A stretch of 64,000 bases of DNA from Spinellus fusiger (GCA_025094145.1 JALLLS010000015.1:472453-536452); one strand, 5' to 3'. Counted from the stretch's first letter, positions 36,218-49,800 are shown. Notes: generated by a model not told the origin, from the letters alone. Translations and numbers: made by a program.

Positions 36218-37626
36218 TCAATGAAACCAGTGCCAGCCTTTCTTCAGTAGATGATTCATGCACTAGACAATAGAAGAATAAAAATGGTAAGAAAATGACA
36301 GCTTTTTTTATTACTACTATGGCTATGGTTGCTATGGCTATGTTTGCTATGGCCATGACTGCTATGACTACTATAACTATGACTGCTATAACTATGACTA
36401 CCATAACTATGACTACCATAACTATGACTACCATAACTATGACTACCATAACTATGACTACCATAACTATGACTACCACCACTAGCATTACCTTTAAACG
36501 TAGCTTGGTATCATCATTCACTTTGTAGCGTTCAGGCATCATCCAATCAGGAGGTGCTTCTTGGGTTTCTCTTAATGACACTGGTTCCACTGATCTCCAA
36601 TCCTCCACTGTGTCAAGATAACTCCAAAGCTCCTCTCCTGCCTGTGAAACACTCATACACAATTCGTCAGGCTCCATTGACCTATCTGCAGCCACACATA
36701 GGGCCAATAGACTTTCTGCATTTCCAGACACCAAGGCTTCTCGTACGCATTCTTCAAAGGTGCCATCCAAGTTGGATTCGAGATAGAGGCTTGTGACTTC
36801 AAAAAGAGAGCCAAAGAATTGAGCAAATCGAATGTGTCTTTCTCGAACACGGGGGGAGGGGCAACTGTGCTGCTTGAATGGATTGGCTGTTTCGGTGCAA
36901 TGGGCCCGCCATAACCAGGTATAATCTCTTGGTAAGAAAGGTGCCAATGGATACTTTGTGCTTCTTCTTCGGTATTTCTGTGATAGTGTCAACACTCTTT
37001 ATATATATATATGGCCATAGTAAATGACTTACTGAATCATGCAGACTGCGGATAGTGGGTGTGTGCATATAGACACTCCTTAGTTCTAGACAGAGATAAG
37101 CATAATCGTGCTCCATGCCTGGTCGTAGGTCTGAGGAAAGGACTCTGCGTACGACGAGTTTCTGTAGTGTATCGAGGAGTTGGGTAAACGTGGCTCTGTG
37201 GTCATAGGCATTACATTTCTCGACAATATGACATATGAACTGTAGTAGTTGTAGGGCTATCTCTTTCCTTGTTTCACGCTGCTGTCTTTCTGCGGAGGTA
37301 AGTGACTCGAACAATCGTAGCAGAGAGATAACATTGCAGTGAAAACGAAAATGCTTATGAAGGTGGTGACGTACAATATTAGCTATAGAACTGAATTTTG
37401 ACAGTATTTCTAAATCATCGTATTCTAATTTGGCAAGAACAGTATCGAGAAGTTCATTGGGTAACTGTGTCAGCATATCTAGGTATCCAAGGCTGTATTT
37501 GTGGTTGAGCCTGAAATTGTGGCTGGTGAAGGGTGTATGTGGGGTGGAGGAGAGACCAAGAGGCTTGGAAGAAGCAAAGAAGGAAGAAGAGGAGGAAAGA
37601 AGACTTCTCTGGTGTGTACAAGTCAC
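36218..37626 (-). CDS. F-box protein
   Basis: Predicted substrate adaptor of an SCF ubiquitin ligase. Three exons: 37626 to about 37033, then about 36987-36492, then 36262-36218, ending WHWFH. The F-box is close to the N-terminus: MLTQLPNELLDTVLAKLEYD, then DLEILSKFSSIANIVRHHLH. The rest is helical without a clear repeat (FESLTSAERQQRETRKEIAL; EECVREALVSGNAESLLALC), and no WD40 or LRR repeats are seen. The start at 37626 gives a Ser-rich leader of 50 residues; the in-frame ATG at 37476, at the first residue of the F-box, is at least as likely. Intron 2 holds a 15-base minisatellite. It is divergent from the PH-domain gene, 1.7 kb apart. Confidence 0.8.
36365..36478. repeat. 15-bp minisatellite inside an intron of the F-box gene
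   Basis: About seven copies of ACTATGACTACCATA lie between the donor at 36491 and the acceptor at 36263. The unit is a multiple of three, so an open frame of repeated ITMTT/VIVMV residues appears on both strands; this is an artefact. Confidence 0.9.
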
Positions 37627-39354
37627 ATTCGGAGTCTAGTCCATCCCAAAGTCATCTGACGGGCTAAAGAGGTGTGTTTGCCTCCATGGAAACAGGTTCA
37701 ACTGTTTTCAGATAAGGAGACACAAATAAATACCCGACAGCTATTCATAGTAGGAGGAGAATGGCATGAAAAAAGAGTAGTGTTGAACCTATCTACTGAA
37801 TCATTGGCCTGATCTTCCTAGTGTAATACAGAGTTGTTTATTAAATTCATTATAATGGTAAGATGATCCTCTTGGTAATTGAATTCATTATTGAGTTAAT
37901 TATTAAGTGAGCTAATCACTTCATCATTGGGTCATTTGATAAATGCGTCATTTAGTAATGAAAGCATTTGATAAGCTAATCCTACGGCCATTTGATAATG
38001 ATCTTTATACAATAAAAGGTGGGGTCAATAAGACATGGTGTGATTATCTTTAAAACATTCAAAAGTGATAAGTACTTTATTGATCTTTATTTATAGCTAC
38101 TTCTATGTGCCTTATTGCGGCATAATTGTTTCAATATTACGGCAGTGGAAAATAAGCTATTATTAAACAAAGGCTTACTTCTAAGCCTTTGTTCAACTAG
38201 TACAAGTGCACCTCTGCATCATGAACTGCGCATTTAAAAGACTCAATGACCTTACAATCATCTTTCTATTCTTGAAACAAGACCTACATTGAGAATCTGG
38301 TAGAGATTCCTCCCTCTTTCTAATAGACATTTGCCACCTAATCATAGCACTATAGAAAAGATAAATAAGTGGTCTTGTAGAGAATGATAGAAAAGGGAAA
38401 ATAAATATGCAGTGATTGGAGGGGAGTGTTAATGTGAATAAGGTTTTTCTTCTTCTATCTCTACTATCCTTGCACTGAAAGATGTAAAAAGTAAAGGTTA
38501 TAAAAATATTCTTTTCTTTTAGTAAATCCTCAATGAAGTTTATTAGTATTATTTATTAGTATTATTTCTTATTTATTAGTATTATCTATTAGTATTATTT
38601 CTTATTTCTTATTTATCACTATCACTATCACTATCACTATCATTAAAAGAAAGTTTGCTCAATAAGACAAGAGTAGACAACTACAGCAAGTGGCATTTGT
38701 AATTTGCAAGGAAATCAAATGATTCGTAGTGCGTATCTGTTTCATAATAACAATTATTTAGTCCCTCATGATTAACAATCCTTTTCTCTCTCTCTTTCTT
38801 AATGAGATGTTTTTTTTAGGTTATTGGCCTGTAGTGTTAGCTCATGTCATGATAGTAGCGACCGATGGGCTTGCACAAATAGATGGAGTAAAGGTTTGAC
38901 AAGGTGGAATCCCAGCTACAAAAGTGATACTATCAACATCTGAAATAGTCTTTTCTTTTTCTTCTTCTTTTGCAACACTCCCTTCAATGCGTCTGTTAGT
39001 CTGTCCATGTCAGGTCGGACTTGCTACTGTTGCTATAGATTTATAGATGTTCCATTGTCTAGAAGTGCAACAGACTACAGCTTCTTTCTAAAGAACAACA
39101 AGAAATAAACAAATAGATAGAAAATAGACCCATTATGTCCTTTATTTCACTATATAGTTTATACCTATCCACCTATAATAGGGTGTTGATATATGCTTTT
39201 GACATCTGCCTTGTGTGATACCTAGTTCTTATTCTGTCAATTGCTTTGTTGTCTTGGCATTCGTTTTAATATTTCTTTTTAGCCAGTGAAGTTTTAGTTT
39301 TCAATATTTCTTTTCTCTTTCTTTTCTCTTTGTTCTTATCAGAGTATCTCCAAA
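37627..39354. other. Intergenic between divergent F-box and PH-domain genes
   Basis: 1.7 kb that must hold both promoters. It contains TTATTAG/TATTAT repeats (38540-38615) and four copies of ATCACT (38619-38642). No gene seen. Confidence 0.5.
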
Positions 39355-41309
39355 ATGTTACCTTCAATTCTTGTTAGTAGTGATGTGTCTCAACAAGGTA
39401 CAGTCTCTCTCTTATTCTCTCTTGTTCTCTCTCTTTTTTTTATATGCTGGAAAGAAAAAAACCCTCCACGAAGAACATCTTCACTGAGAAAGAAAGAAAG
39501 AAAAAAAGAAAAAAAAGGGCAGCATGTATCCACAGTAAATTAACAAATAAATCCCATGCTAGATAGTAATGTAGAAACTGGATTTGCCCCTATTCTACTG
39601 GCACCCTTAAAACTCGATCATTGCGTACCTTTTATTCAACGTGCCCATCTTGACCTGTTTAAGCTGCTTTTAATGAGAGATCCTTTAGATTTCAAAAGAA
39701 TTGGAATCAAAGAAGACACGGACTGCAAAAGACTTGCCTCTCTAATACAGAACCTACAGGCCCACTTGGCAAATAAAGGTCTTTTACGTTCTGCTGCTCC
39801 TGTGCCCCGGCCTGAATACTCTGACCAATTCACTCTGTCTTCTTTTCAGTACCTTGAAGGTGGTGTGCGTGAGGAGAGAGAGGTGATCAAGAGGGCACTG
39901 TATGCATTTGATAGCCAAATACTTCCAAGTGTTTACATAACCTACAACTCGCCTCCAATGCCATGTCTCACTACATCAGACTCTTGCTCCGACACCCTCT
40001 CCGCCTTGAAAGAAGTGTTACCCTCCATTGCCTTTAGTAATGACAAAGGCAAGACTTCTATACGCTCAAGTATGACTTTTGGATCAAGTGATATTAGCAT
40101 GTATGAGGGCTCAGACATGGAAGAGGACGACGACGAGGAGAAGGAGGAGGCATTGCCCCTCTCTGAATTGCCACCCTACCCACCCATAACAGCCTCAGTG
40201 AGCCACTCCCTCCTACCCACCTCAGCACATCCCCTTTACGACAAGACACATCCAGCGGCCTATTCTCGACAACGAAAGCCTGTTCCACGGGTCACTCGGC
40301 CCCTTTCCCTTCCTCCCCCTTCAGCCAGTCACATTAGCACCTCCTCCTCCATCGTACCACCACCACTGCCTTCTTCAGCCAGTACACTCCATGCCATAAA
40401 GTCTGACCGTCGATCTACGTCTACGCCACCCGATTACCAAGACACAGCCCTCCAGAAATTATGGGAAAGAAACCGATCTTTTGTTCTTCCTCGAGAAGAA
40501 GAGGGCATGGAAGTGCTTCCTGACTACCATTGTACTGTTTCTAAAATGGGCCATGTCAATGTAAAACGTGAAATGGATGCTCCGGGTGTTAGATCCCGAA
40601 AAAGAGGATGGAGGTAGGTTGCACCAAGACATGGCAAAGGGAAATGGAAGTGTACTAAAGGACTATGCTTGATTCTAGGAAGCTCTATCTTGAGATATGG
40701 GGAACATTGCTTCGAGTCTACAGAGCATCGCCCAATGGGTCGTCTTCTCTCTCTCCCAGTCTATGGAATTACAAGGCTGTTTCATTCAAGCAGTGGAATA
40801 AGTACTACTACACACCCATTGCGACGTATTCTCTGGCTGGAGCAGAAGCTACCCGTGCACTGGATTATACCAAGCGGGCCAACTCACTAAGGTTTATTAC
40901 CGCCCATGGTCCTCAGTTTCTACTTCAACTACCGACAGTCTCTGAGATGAGTTCATGGGTAGAGCATTTACAATCAGGTAATGATCTATCTTCTCAAGTA
41001 GCCGTCCTCCTTCTACGGACAAGAGTTACAAAAAGAAAAGAAAAAAAAGACACTCTCCTACAGAGACAATAGCAGAAGAAGAAGAAAAGCAGTAGCTAAC
41101 TTTTTTCTTTCTCTTTTTCTCTCTCTTTTTCTCTCTTTCTTTTTCTCTCAGCCATTAATATCTCGCTTGATCTTGAATACCGACCCATGCCAAAGTTCAT
41201 CACCGTATCTGCTCGTGCACACAATGTTTCCTTTCTGACTGGGCGTCATCTTACTGCTGAACGAGCACGTCAACAATACCTTAGAGAACAAGCAGAAACA
41301 CTCGTCTAG
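39355..41309 (+). CDS. PH-domain protein, YHR131C-like
   Basis: Protein of 516 residues in four exons: 39355-39397, 39563-40613, 40679-40977 and 41152-41309, with matching phases. The N-terminal half is non-conserved and partly disordered, with an acidic run (SDMEEDDDEEKEEA) and a Ser/Pro-rich part. A PH domain spans about residues 340-465: VLPDYHCTVSKMGHVNVKRE, then KRGWRKLYLEIWGTLLRVY, then ALDYTKRANSLRFITAHG and MSSWVEHLQSG. The order VLP-Y-C before the PH domain resembles fungal proteins of the YHR131C type; PH domains bind phosphoinositides or proteins at membranes. The C-terminal exon adds YRPMPKFITVSARAH. No enzymatic domain is present. Function unknown beyond likely membrane association. 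Confidence 0.85.
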
Positions 41310-43032
41310 TGGGAGACACTCGCCCCTTAGATTTGATTTATTATACACAGGTCCTATCTATTGAATAGAACTCAATTATCTCTCTACAGAAGCCATTCCC
41401 ATCTGCCCAGCAGAGACAGAAGTGGGATAATTGGATGTGTGTCCCAAAGCCTTCTTCATTCTCTTTGTCCATGTCACTCGTTATGGAGGGTCATGTCCAA
41501 TGGGCCATCTGACACTAAAATACTCTGTAACAGTAAAATAGTCCATGTGAACAAAGTCCAAGTAGATAACAAAAAAAAAGGACGGTTTCTCTTGTGAATT
41601 CGGTCTGTTCAGAATCAAGACATACATCCACACAAGTCCATTCTTCTTTCTCTCTGCAAATAGGTGGGCTCTGTCGACGGAACACTTTTAAACAAAAGAG
41701 AACAGCCTCCAAATAAGCCAATGCAGCACCAAAGAAAGAAAAGAAAAAGAAAAGAAAAAAGGGGGAGAAGAGTGTACAATTAAAAGTTGCATTGAATCCT
41801 ACCATTCTTTCTCCTGTTTTCATCTCTTCATTTTATTATTGTCACTCGTTGGGCAGTTTGTATTTGAATTTGTGTTGTTTTGTCTCTTTTCTCTGTCTAT
41901 GCAATGAAATAAGTTCATCATGCATTGTCATTGTATTCAAACGATCGCATGCCCCCTGTGCATGGCATCAAGGACTTGTTGTTTTGTAACAGCGCGTAGA
42001 TGAGAAACAGCGCCAGGCCCTAAAAGAAGACAGACTTTATCTTTTTTTCTTTTTTATTAAGATAAATAAATAGATAGATCAAAGTGTATTCATCAAATAG
42101 AACTCCTTGTTAAATCAGCACATGATAGGGTCAACGAGAAAATATATATATAAAAGTAGCTACGGATCTACATGTGCCACGGATAGATAAGACTGCAAGT
42201 ATCCAACAGAGATGTCTTGGAGGATCAATAGAAACAGGTTATGGCCATGTATCAATACACATACACATACAGAAAGAGAGAGAGGCCTAGATTTGTATGT
42301 TCTGATCTCTATTTTAAACGTGTTATTTGCCAAATATAAAATAGAACGGATGTTTATTAAGAAGCGTCTCAATGAATGGCCAGTTGTAAACTTTTCTGTT
42401 TCTTATTCATGTCGGTTAGCAACAGTTGCTATGGGATACCTACAGATATGAGCCAGAAAGAATAGAAATGTAAAGAATTAAAAAAAAATGAATGGCCAAT
42501 GATGTGTGGCTCGTGGACAGTGGAGATTGGCTCATGGCTGCTTTCTACTAAAGAAATACTAAGTGTGAAAGATAGAAAGATAGATAGAAAAAAATAGATA
42601 AAGTATAGACTGCAGACACGACTCTGAAAGAGATCCATTCTAGAGACACTCTGTTCTACACTCTAAAATAGTCCAAAAAGACCCTTCCCCTTTCACCCAC
42701 ACATGGAAACAAGAAAAAAACAAGACACAATCCAAAGACTCTTTTGCACCAACAGAAACAGCTTCTTTTTGTAGAAATCAACTTATCAATAGATACTCCT
42801 GACCCATTATAATAGAACAAAAAGTAGACCCACACTCAAGAGAAAGAGAAAAAAGAGTATTTAAAAAGAGTAAAAGTGAAAAGTGAAAAAAAAAAGTGGA
42901 AAAGTGGAAAAGTAAAAAAAAAAAAAGTGGAAAAGTAAAAAAAGTAAAAAAAAAAAGTAATGTGAAAAGTACTCCAAAGGCGTGTGATTGGTGACAAGTT
43001 AGTATTTTTTGTACTGGTTAAAAAAAAGAACA
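41310..43032. other. Intergenic between PH-domain and histone H1 genes
   Basis: 1.7 kb without a recognisable gene. It has a (GA)/(GT)-type purine-rich tract of AAAAGTGG units at 42845-42965, probably in or near the histone H1 promoter. Confidence 0.5.
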
Positions 43033-43039
43033 TATAAAT
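43033..43039 (+). promoter_or_regulatory. TATA box of the histone H1 gene
   Basis: TATAAAT, 113-119 bases before the ATG at 43152, followed by a pyrimidine-rich leader. Confidence 0.5.
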
Positions 43040-43151
43040 GATACCCACAATTCACCTTTTCTCTCGTTTTCCTCTTTCCTCTTACTTTTGTTATCCTTTC
43101 CACTCACACCTTTTATTTCCTCCACCCATCTATTGCTGTTCGATTCCTACA

Positions 43152-44481
43152 ATGGCCACCACTGCTACTGCCACCACTGCCACCACCACTGCTGCTACTG
43201 CCAGCAAGTCCAAAACTGCTGCTGCCAAGAAGCCTGACCATCCTACTGTAAGTATAAAAAAAGAAAAAGAAAAAGAAAAAGAAAGAAAAAAGAAAGACAT
43301 TGGGGTGGTAGTGTTGTTTGTGGCCTGTCTACTCTATGTATCTCTGCATTTATATAAGAAGATTACTTATCTATTCTGATGTCTCTTATCTATAGTACGA
43401 AGAAATGATCAAAGGTAAGCAATGTTCAGTGTCTTTTCTGTTTTGAAGAAGGGAAAAAAACAAAAAGCAAAAGATCTCATTCTTCTCCTTAAAATTTTTC
43501 CCCTTTTTTTAAAAAATAAAAAAAATTAAATAAATAAAAACACAAATAAAATAGATGCCATCCTCTCTCTCAAAGAACGCAAGGGTAGCTCCCGTCCTGC
43601 TATCAAGAAGTACATCTTGGCCAACTTCAGTGTCAGTGCTGGTGCCCACTTTGACTCTCAAATCTCTGCTGCCATCAAGCGTGGCTCAGCCAAGGGTTTG
43701 TTCGCTCTTCCCAAGGGTAGGTTGTATTACAGCAATAGTATATTTAGGAGTGTGGTGTGGTGTGGTGTCTATAGAATACAATAGACACTAAAGCAGAACA
43801 GGATGGGACAATAGAACGAGACAGAACAGGATGGGACAGGACAGAATAGAATAGAATAGAATAAAATACACTGGTAAAAAGGGGGCCAGTCTCAATAGAC
43901 ACAATGCTAATGGTCTGTGGATAGGTCTCTCTGGCACTGTTAAACTGAAGAAAGCTGAGAAGAAGGTGGCTGAGAAGAAGACTGCCGCTGAGAAGAAGCC
44001 CTCCGAGAAAAAGACAACTGAGAAGACCGTTGCTGAGAAGAAGGACGAGGAAAAGAAAGAGGATGAGAAGAAGCCTGCCAAGAAGGTAGCTGCTGCCAAG
44101 AAGACTGCTGTCAAGAAGGTCTCTCCTACCAAGAAATCCACCACTGAAAAGGCCAATGTAAAGGCTCCTGCCAAGAAGACTGCTGCTGCCAAGAAGGTGG
44201 CTGCTCCCAAGAAAACTGCCAAAAAGGCCGTTGTTGAGTCTGCTCCTGAAGAAGAGAAGACTGAGGAAAAGACTGTCAAGAAGGCTGCTCCCAAGAAGAC
44301 TGCTGCTCCCAAGAAGACTGCTGCTCCCAAGAAGGCCGCACCTACCAAGAAGTCTACTACTGAAAAGGCCAATGTAAAGGCCCCTGCCAAGAAGACCGAA
44401 AAAAAGACTGAGAAGAAGACTGAAGCCAAGACCGAGACCAAAGCACCTTCTTCCACCAGAAAGAGAGCTGTCAAGGCATAA
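43152..44481 (+). CDS. Linker histone H1
   Basis: Chromatin linker protein of 277 residues in four exons: 43152-43247, 43396-43414 (19 bases), 43555-43716 and 43925-44481. The N-terminus is Ala/Thr-rich. The winged-helix globular domain (about residues 30-95) reads PTYEEMIKDAILSLKERKG, SSRPAIKKYILANF, then DSQISAAIKRGSAKGLFALP, all typical of H1. The rest is an Ala/Lys/Pro tail of about 180 residues. Within it the block KKSTTEKANVKAPAKK occurs twice, at about 44130 and 44348, with nearly the same DNA, so the tail grew by internal duplication. It is convergent with the ribose-5-phosphate isomerase gene. Confidence 0.95.
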
Positions 44482-45690
44482 AGCAATAGCAAAAGAGAAG
44501 CCAAAAGAGACGATTTTTCATGCCTTCATGCCATTTTTCTTTTCTTCATCGTTTTTACTCGTCTGTCACCACAACGTTTGTTTCTTATCTTTTTCATTGG
44601 CAAGGAAATCTCAGTTTGGGATTTTTGATTGTCATCCATGTACAGTCATGATTTAAGCCCTGCTCCCCTTTTCCTCTTTTTTATTTCTATCATAAATATA
44701 CTATTTGTGCATGCACAAGACTTAAACATATAAATCTATGCTTGTTCTTATCCAATGTTACACTGATAATCAGTGTCATTCTCAGCAAGCCATGGCTGAT
44801 CTTTTTTTTCTTTTCTTTATAAAGAGATTACAAATAAATAAAAATAAATAAAAAGAGAGATAATCATCGTAGGCAGGGTTGGATGATAAAGCGTGGTAAG
44901 TTCGTGTCAGTCTCAACTGTTTTCGGAGTCTACAATGAGCGTGATTTTTTTACTACATCTAACGCGTGTCGTTTAGATTTCCGCGTGATATACGCTTTTC
45001 TCCTGTTTTTTTTTCTTTCATTTTTTACTTTTTTTTTTTTTTACTTTTCAATTTTCAATTTTTTTATTTTTATTCGCGTCATCCTTTTTATTTTCTGTAC
45101 TTATACTTTTTATTGACTTGTCTATCTATTGACATGGATATTCCCTTTATAGAGTGTTGGTAATAAACACTAGGTGCACTGAACACTCTAATGTTCAAAG
45201 CAATAGCCACTAGAATAAGCACTTGCCTTTCTGTCAATCCCCTCATAATAGACATTTTACTATGTCTACACTTTATTATCTACCTCTGCCAAGTTGAAAA
45301 GATGGAAGAATAGAATGTATTCATCATGACTGTGTTTTACTACCCCCTTTATAAGACTACAGACAAAACACACATAGACAACGTGTTTGATGGCTGAAGT
45401 TGATGTGAAAGACTTAATCTTAGGGTGGATTGAAATACACTCACTGTACACATTAAAATGGAAGGACGGACATACCATCTCCATTGACCCATCACTGTAC
45501 ACAAGTAGATGAATATGGAAGTGCGACAGAGTGGCTATTCTTTCAGCCTAGTGTCACAGTAGAGTGTCCTATTGCATTTGTTCTACATACTCTACATCCC
45601 AATGCACTTGATTTGTAGAGCCTTGTCACTTTGCTCCATCAGAACAAAGACAAAAGCACTATGGGATGTATTTCATCATCCAATTCAGTA
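44482..45690. other. Intergenic between H1 and RPI genes
   Basis: 1.2 kb AT-rich DNA between convergent genes, with T-rich runs near 45000-45110. No gene seen. Confidence 0.5.
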
Positions 45691-45820
45691 AGAGTCTATT
45701 CATATGATGTATATATCCACTAAGAGTACATTCATATAATGCATGTATCCACTAAGAGTCTATTCATATAATGTATATATCCACTAAGAGTACATTCATA
45801 TAATGTATGTATTCAATCGA
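45691..45820. repeat. 32-bp tandem repeat, four copies
   Basis: Four copies of a 32-33 base unit containing ATTCATATAATGTAT and ATCCACTAAGAG, alternating GTCTATT and GTACATT at the unit start, so the array may itself be a duplicated dimer. It ends 4 bases beyond the stop codon of the RPI gene and therefore lies in its 3' UTR or just past it. Confidence 0.88.
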
Positions 45821-45823
45821 GCA

Positions 45824-46823
45824 TCAGTGGTGGGTAGAGTGCTTAATACAAACAGAACCATCTGCTTCTCCAAAATAAGCAGCCTCAGCCATCTTGCAGA
45901 ATAACCCCACCTCATAAACACCTGTTAATAGCTTGATCTCCTTCAATAGCTGTACAGGATCTTGAATGCCACCAAAGTGAGCATCTATTACAAAATTGCC
46001 ATTGTCTGTAACAACAGGTCCTGCCTTCTTAACAGCCTATGATGAAGAATACATAAAGAATACATATAAAAAAGATACACAAAGAGTGATCTTACCATTC
46101 GAAGAGTGCAAGAAAGGGGCTTTTGACTCAACTTGGTCTCCAATGCATTCATGACACACTTGTAAGCCATGGGTACAACTTCAATAGGAACACCTTTATC
46201 CCACTAGACACCTATTAAAACATACATCCTCACAAGCCATTGGAAGCTTACCTGTGTTCCAAGTTGACTTGACTTTTTACGATAATCTAATTGTTTCAAT
46301 GGATGAGAATTAATAACATGCCTTGTGAACATCGGACCCAATGCAAGAGATACCACTGACTTATCTACTATTACAATTGCTATGAAATTACCTGCAATAA
46401 TAACAAATCTCTTTGCTGCCTCTGCCACAATCTTTTCTTGAAACTGACATGCACCTCCTCCCTTGATGGCATTTAACTGCTCATCCACCTCATCAGCACC
46501 ATCAATCGTCACATCAATACTAGAGTACCTTGACGTAGATGCCATCCAGTTCAGTTGGTGTAACTCAATGATCCCCATTCTCTTTTTACCTACTGCTCTA
46601 TACTGCCCATGGTAAGGCCGCCCTCAATAATCAACAACTTGCTTTGAAAGCTGGTGGGAACATAGACAATAGATCTTAACTCTGGTTTTTGTAAAATGCG
46701 TTCAACAGCATAGACTACAGTTGAGCCTGAGCCAATCCCAACCACTTTATGCTGGGGTGTGATATAATCATCCACAGCCTGATAAGCAGCTAGTTTCTTT
46801 CCTGCTTCTACTGGACTTGTCAT
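45824..46823 (-). CDS. Ribose-5-phosphate isomerase A
   Basis: Interconverts ribose 5-phosphate and ribulose 5-phosphate in the non-oxidative pentose phosphate pathway; cytosolic. 237 residues in five exons: 46823-46594, 46519-46392, 46286-46252 (35 bases), 46203-46096 and 46036-45824. Family motifs: [17 protein letters not shown] (phosphate-binding loop), [45 protein letters not shown], and near the end [11 protein letters not shown] and [10 protein letters not shown]. The essential Asp and Lys positions of the DGADEVD and KGGG blocks are present. Length is close to bacterial and yeast enzymes. The last residues are KHSTHH. Confidence 0.95.
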
Positions 46824-49800
46824 GCTTTGGTTATCTCTCTTTCTTTCTCTTTTTCTTTCTCTTTTCTATCTTTTTTCTATCTTTCTTTTTATTTTGTTTT
46901 ATAAAAATAAAATAAAGTGAAAAAGAAGGAATTGCAGATAAATAAGAAAGTAGAGCAGAGAGATGCTTAATAAGCCGTCACGCTCCCTCATAGAGAGCCT
47001 TCCCTCTAGAAGGGGTCGGACATCCCTCCCCATGGTGATTTCCTCTTTCTCCAGGAATTTAACACTCCCTTTTTATGATGTGTATGCCCCATTCTCCATG
47101 GTATTTAATTGTTATTTGCTATGGCTGTCTTCTCATTCAGTATGAATCACAGTGCTTACAATAGAATACTCTTGCTTCATCGTGCTCTTTTTTTGTAGAA
47201 TGTCCGATCCGGAGCTCAGGAGTTAAATAAGAATGAAAGCAATACAAAGCAATACAGGTGATTCTTTATGCTCTCAAAATAGAGGAAGGGCTATAGTTCA
47301 TTGGGCAGTATAATCTATGAACAAAAATCGATACTCAATAGAGCCTGGTTTATATTCTTATGTTGAATATAGAATATATCTTTTTTATACTCATCCTATA
47401 GAGTGACCACTCGATTCTATACCTACCTACACACACACACACACATTCTAAAGTCCAATAAAATCAACCTCTTTATTTATCTTGTGATTCGACAGTAAAG
47501 AGCCGGATATAAATAGCTATAGTTTGGTGTATATCATCTATTGTTTACTACATAGCATGGGTCTACTGTCATTATAAAGGTTAATAACAACTATGCCATA
47601 ATGTACTTTGGTTGGTGTCCAATCTTTCATATTTCAAATAGACCCATGCTATGTTTTAAACAAATAATTAAAAGCACCATCAACTTGTATTTGCCTATTC
47701 TCTATAGAATTTAAAACAGTACAGTCTATTTGTAGTCCTTGCTTGTCTAAAGGGCTGTCTAAATGAAGCAAAGAATCCTTTCTGTGGTATGGATTCTATC
47801 TATCTGTATAAAGTTAAGGGTTTCAGTTTATTCGCATGTATCATATCTCACAATAAGAAAAATAGAAGAAGAAACATAGAAAAGATGACAGTACGAGTTA
47901 ATCATTTTAAACAAGGTACGAGTCTTCATGCCACACATTCTATGCTATAAATTCAAGCAAATGGTGGATGGTTCTTGTCTTTAGATGCTCTTGATCTGTG
48001 CTGTAGAGGGTGTAACCATTGGGTGGGGTACATAAGAGTTATTTGCTCCTGACCCAAGGTGCTTGTGCATGCAGCTAAAAGTTCATTGCTATGTAGATGA
48101 TTGTAAATGGGGTAGACTGTGGCCCAAGTTGACAGAAAACATTCGCACACTATAGTGGTTCATAACATGATATTATGATAGAATGATTATCAGAAGATTA
48201 TAGTGTAGAAAAATAAACATTTATCAATAGAATCCAAGGTCGAATAAAAAAATAAAAATAAAAATAAAAAACTGAGCTATATTCTTATATTGTTTATCAC
48301 TCTTTTTGACTATAATTCTTGGAGATCTGTTATCTACAGGACAATAGTATGCCATTAACACAGCCGAAACTTATACTTTCTTTTTCTGACTCAATGTTCT
48401 CTGAGATGGAGTAATATTATAGTAAACTAATATAGACAATACTATAGATATAGATAGATAAAGATAGATAAAGATGGAGGTAGAAGTAGATTAGATTTAC
48501 TATAGGATTAAAGAGAGAGAGAAAGAATATATATTCAATTGAATGAATTTTGTGTGTTGAACATCCTAAAAAAATGCATGTCAATTTAAGAACACTTGTT
48601 TGTCCATGTTCACACACAGCATTCCTTGTACCTGTATCTTTCCGTCTTGGGTTGACAAATAGGATCGATAAAGTCTCTAGGTATCTTTCTTTATCATAGC
48701 ATCAGGACAGACTCCATCTCTCATTGATATGGAATGACCCACCATTTCATATAGATGTTTTCAGGCCTAATTCACTATTCTTTGTAGCTGCTCCAATATA
48801 TATTTTATTTTATTTTTATTTATATAAAAAAAAGAATGCTCTCACTAAAGACGCTATAAAATTTATTATTGGGTCAATGAACCAACATATGCTTTATTTG
48901 AGAAATTTGTTTAAAATGAAGTTTAGATATCCTGCTTTTTACAGTAAGCAGAGATAAGGCTTGATGTATTCAGTGAAATGTCACCAGAATTTATTTCCTA
49001 TACCAACAATAAAATAGTTCAAGTTTAGTAAAGTTGCCGTTGTTCTCTTTAAATACAGTATTTTATCCCAAGAGACAATGGAAACTTTTTTCTATCTCTT
49101 TCTGAATCAGTACACTCACTCAAGATGGATGTAATAAAATAGCCGCTGGTGATTACATTAATATTATTATTACAAATAAACTATGGCTTCTCTCTTTGTT
49201 AATGTTGTATGTCTATTTATTTCTCTGAACTAAGAATGCTATCTATTTAGTCATCTATAAAGTAAAGTGAGTACACTATGCTTGTAAAAGCACTCTAGGG
49301 TTCATACATGTATTTGATCTTTATAGTAAACTGTAACAAGCTCTTTAGGTACCCATCCTACCAGAAGAATGACAACCAAGACATTTTTGCATTCTAAGGA
49401 TGGGTGGTCTGATGACTCACATGTTTTACACTCTCTGGTTCACAACATCAACATTAGAATCACTTACATGTATACATCCTCTAATTATATCTTGGTCCAT
49501 CTACTCCAAGATGAAGATGACTACCAATCTACATCTTACACTCCAATCGAATCACTTTCAATGCTCAGCACATCTTAAATCGATACTATTGCGTATCCAC
49601 TTGGGAATAATCTCTGAGAGAAGATACTACCTACCTAGAACACTCTTGTGGATATTACAAAAGAAAACGTGAAGCCAAAGATACTGCTAGAAACAAGAGA
49701 AAGTCCATTCTTATTGGGTTATACTCCTCCTTTCCTCTACATTTATTGTTGGGGCCTTGATTGAATGACTGACAGAAACCCATGCTACAGGCAAACTATA

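Noticed and set aside
36295..36528. Met/Thr-rich frame on the plus strand and a Val/Ile-rich extension on the minus strand
   Set aside because: Both come from the 15-base minisatellite within an intron of the F-box gene.
43788..44504. 238-codon minus-strand frame opposite histone H1
   Set aside because: Shadow of the Lys/Ala codons of H1; no independent signal.
46293..46391. Continuation of the RPI frame through an intron
   Set aside because: The spliced join to [12 protein letters not shown] restores the conserved family sequence; the unspliced reading does not.
47953..48150. 65-codon minus-strand frame in the gene-poor region
   Set aside because: No domain, promoter or splice support; length expected by chance.
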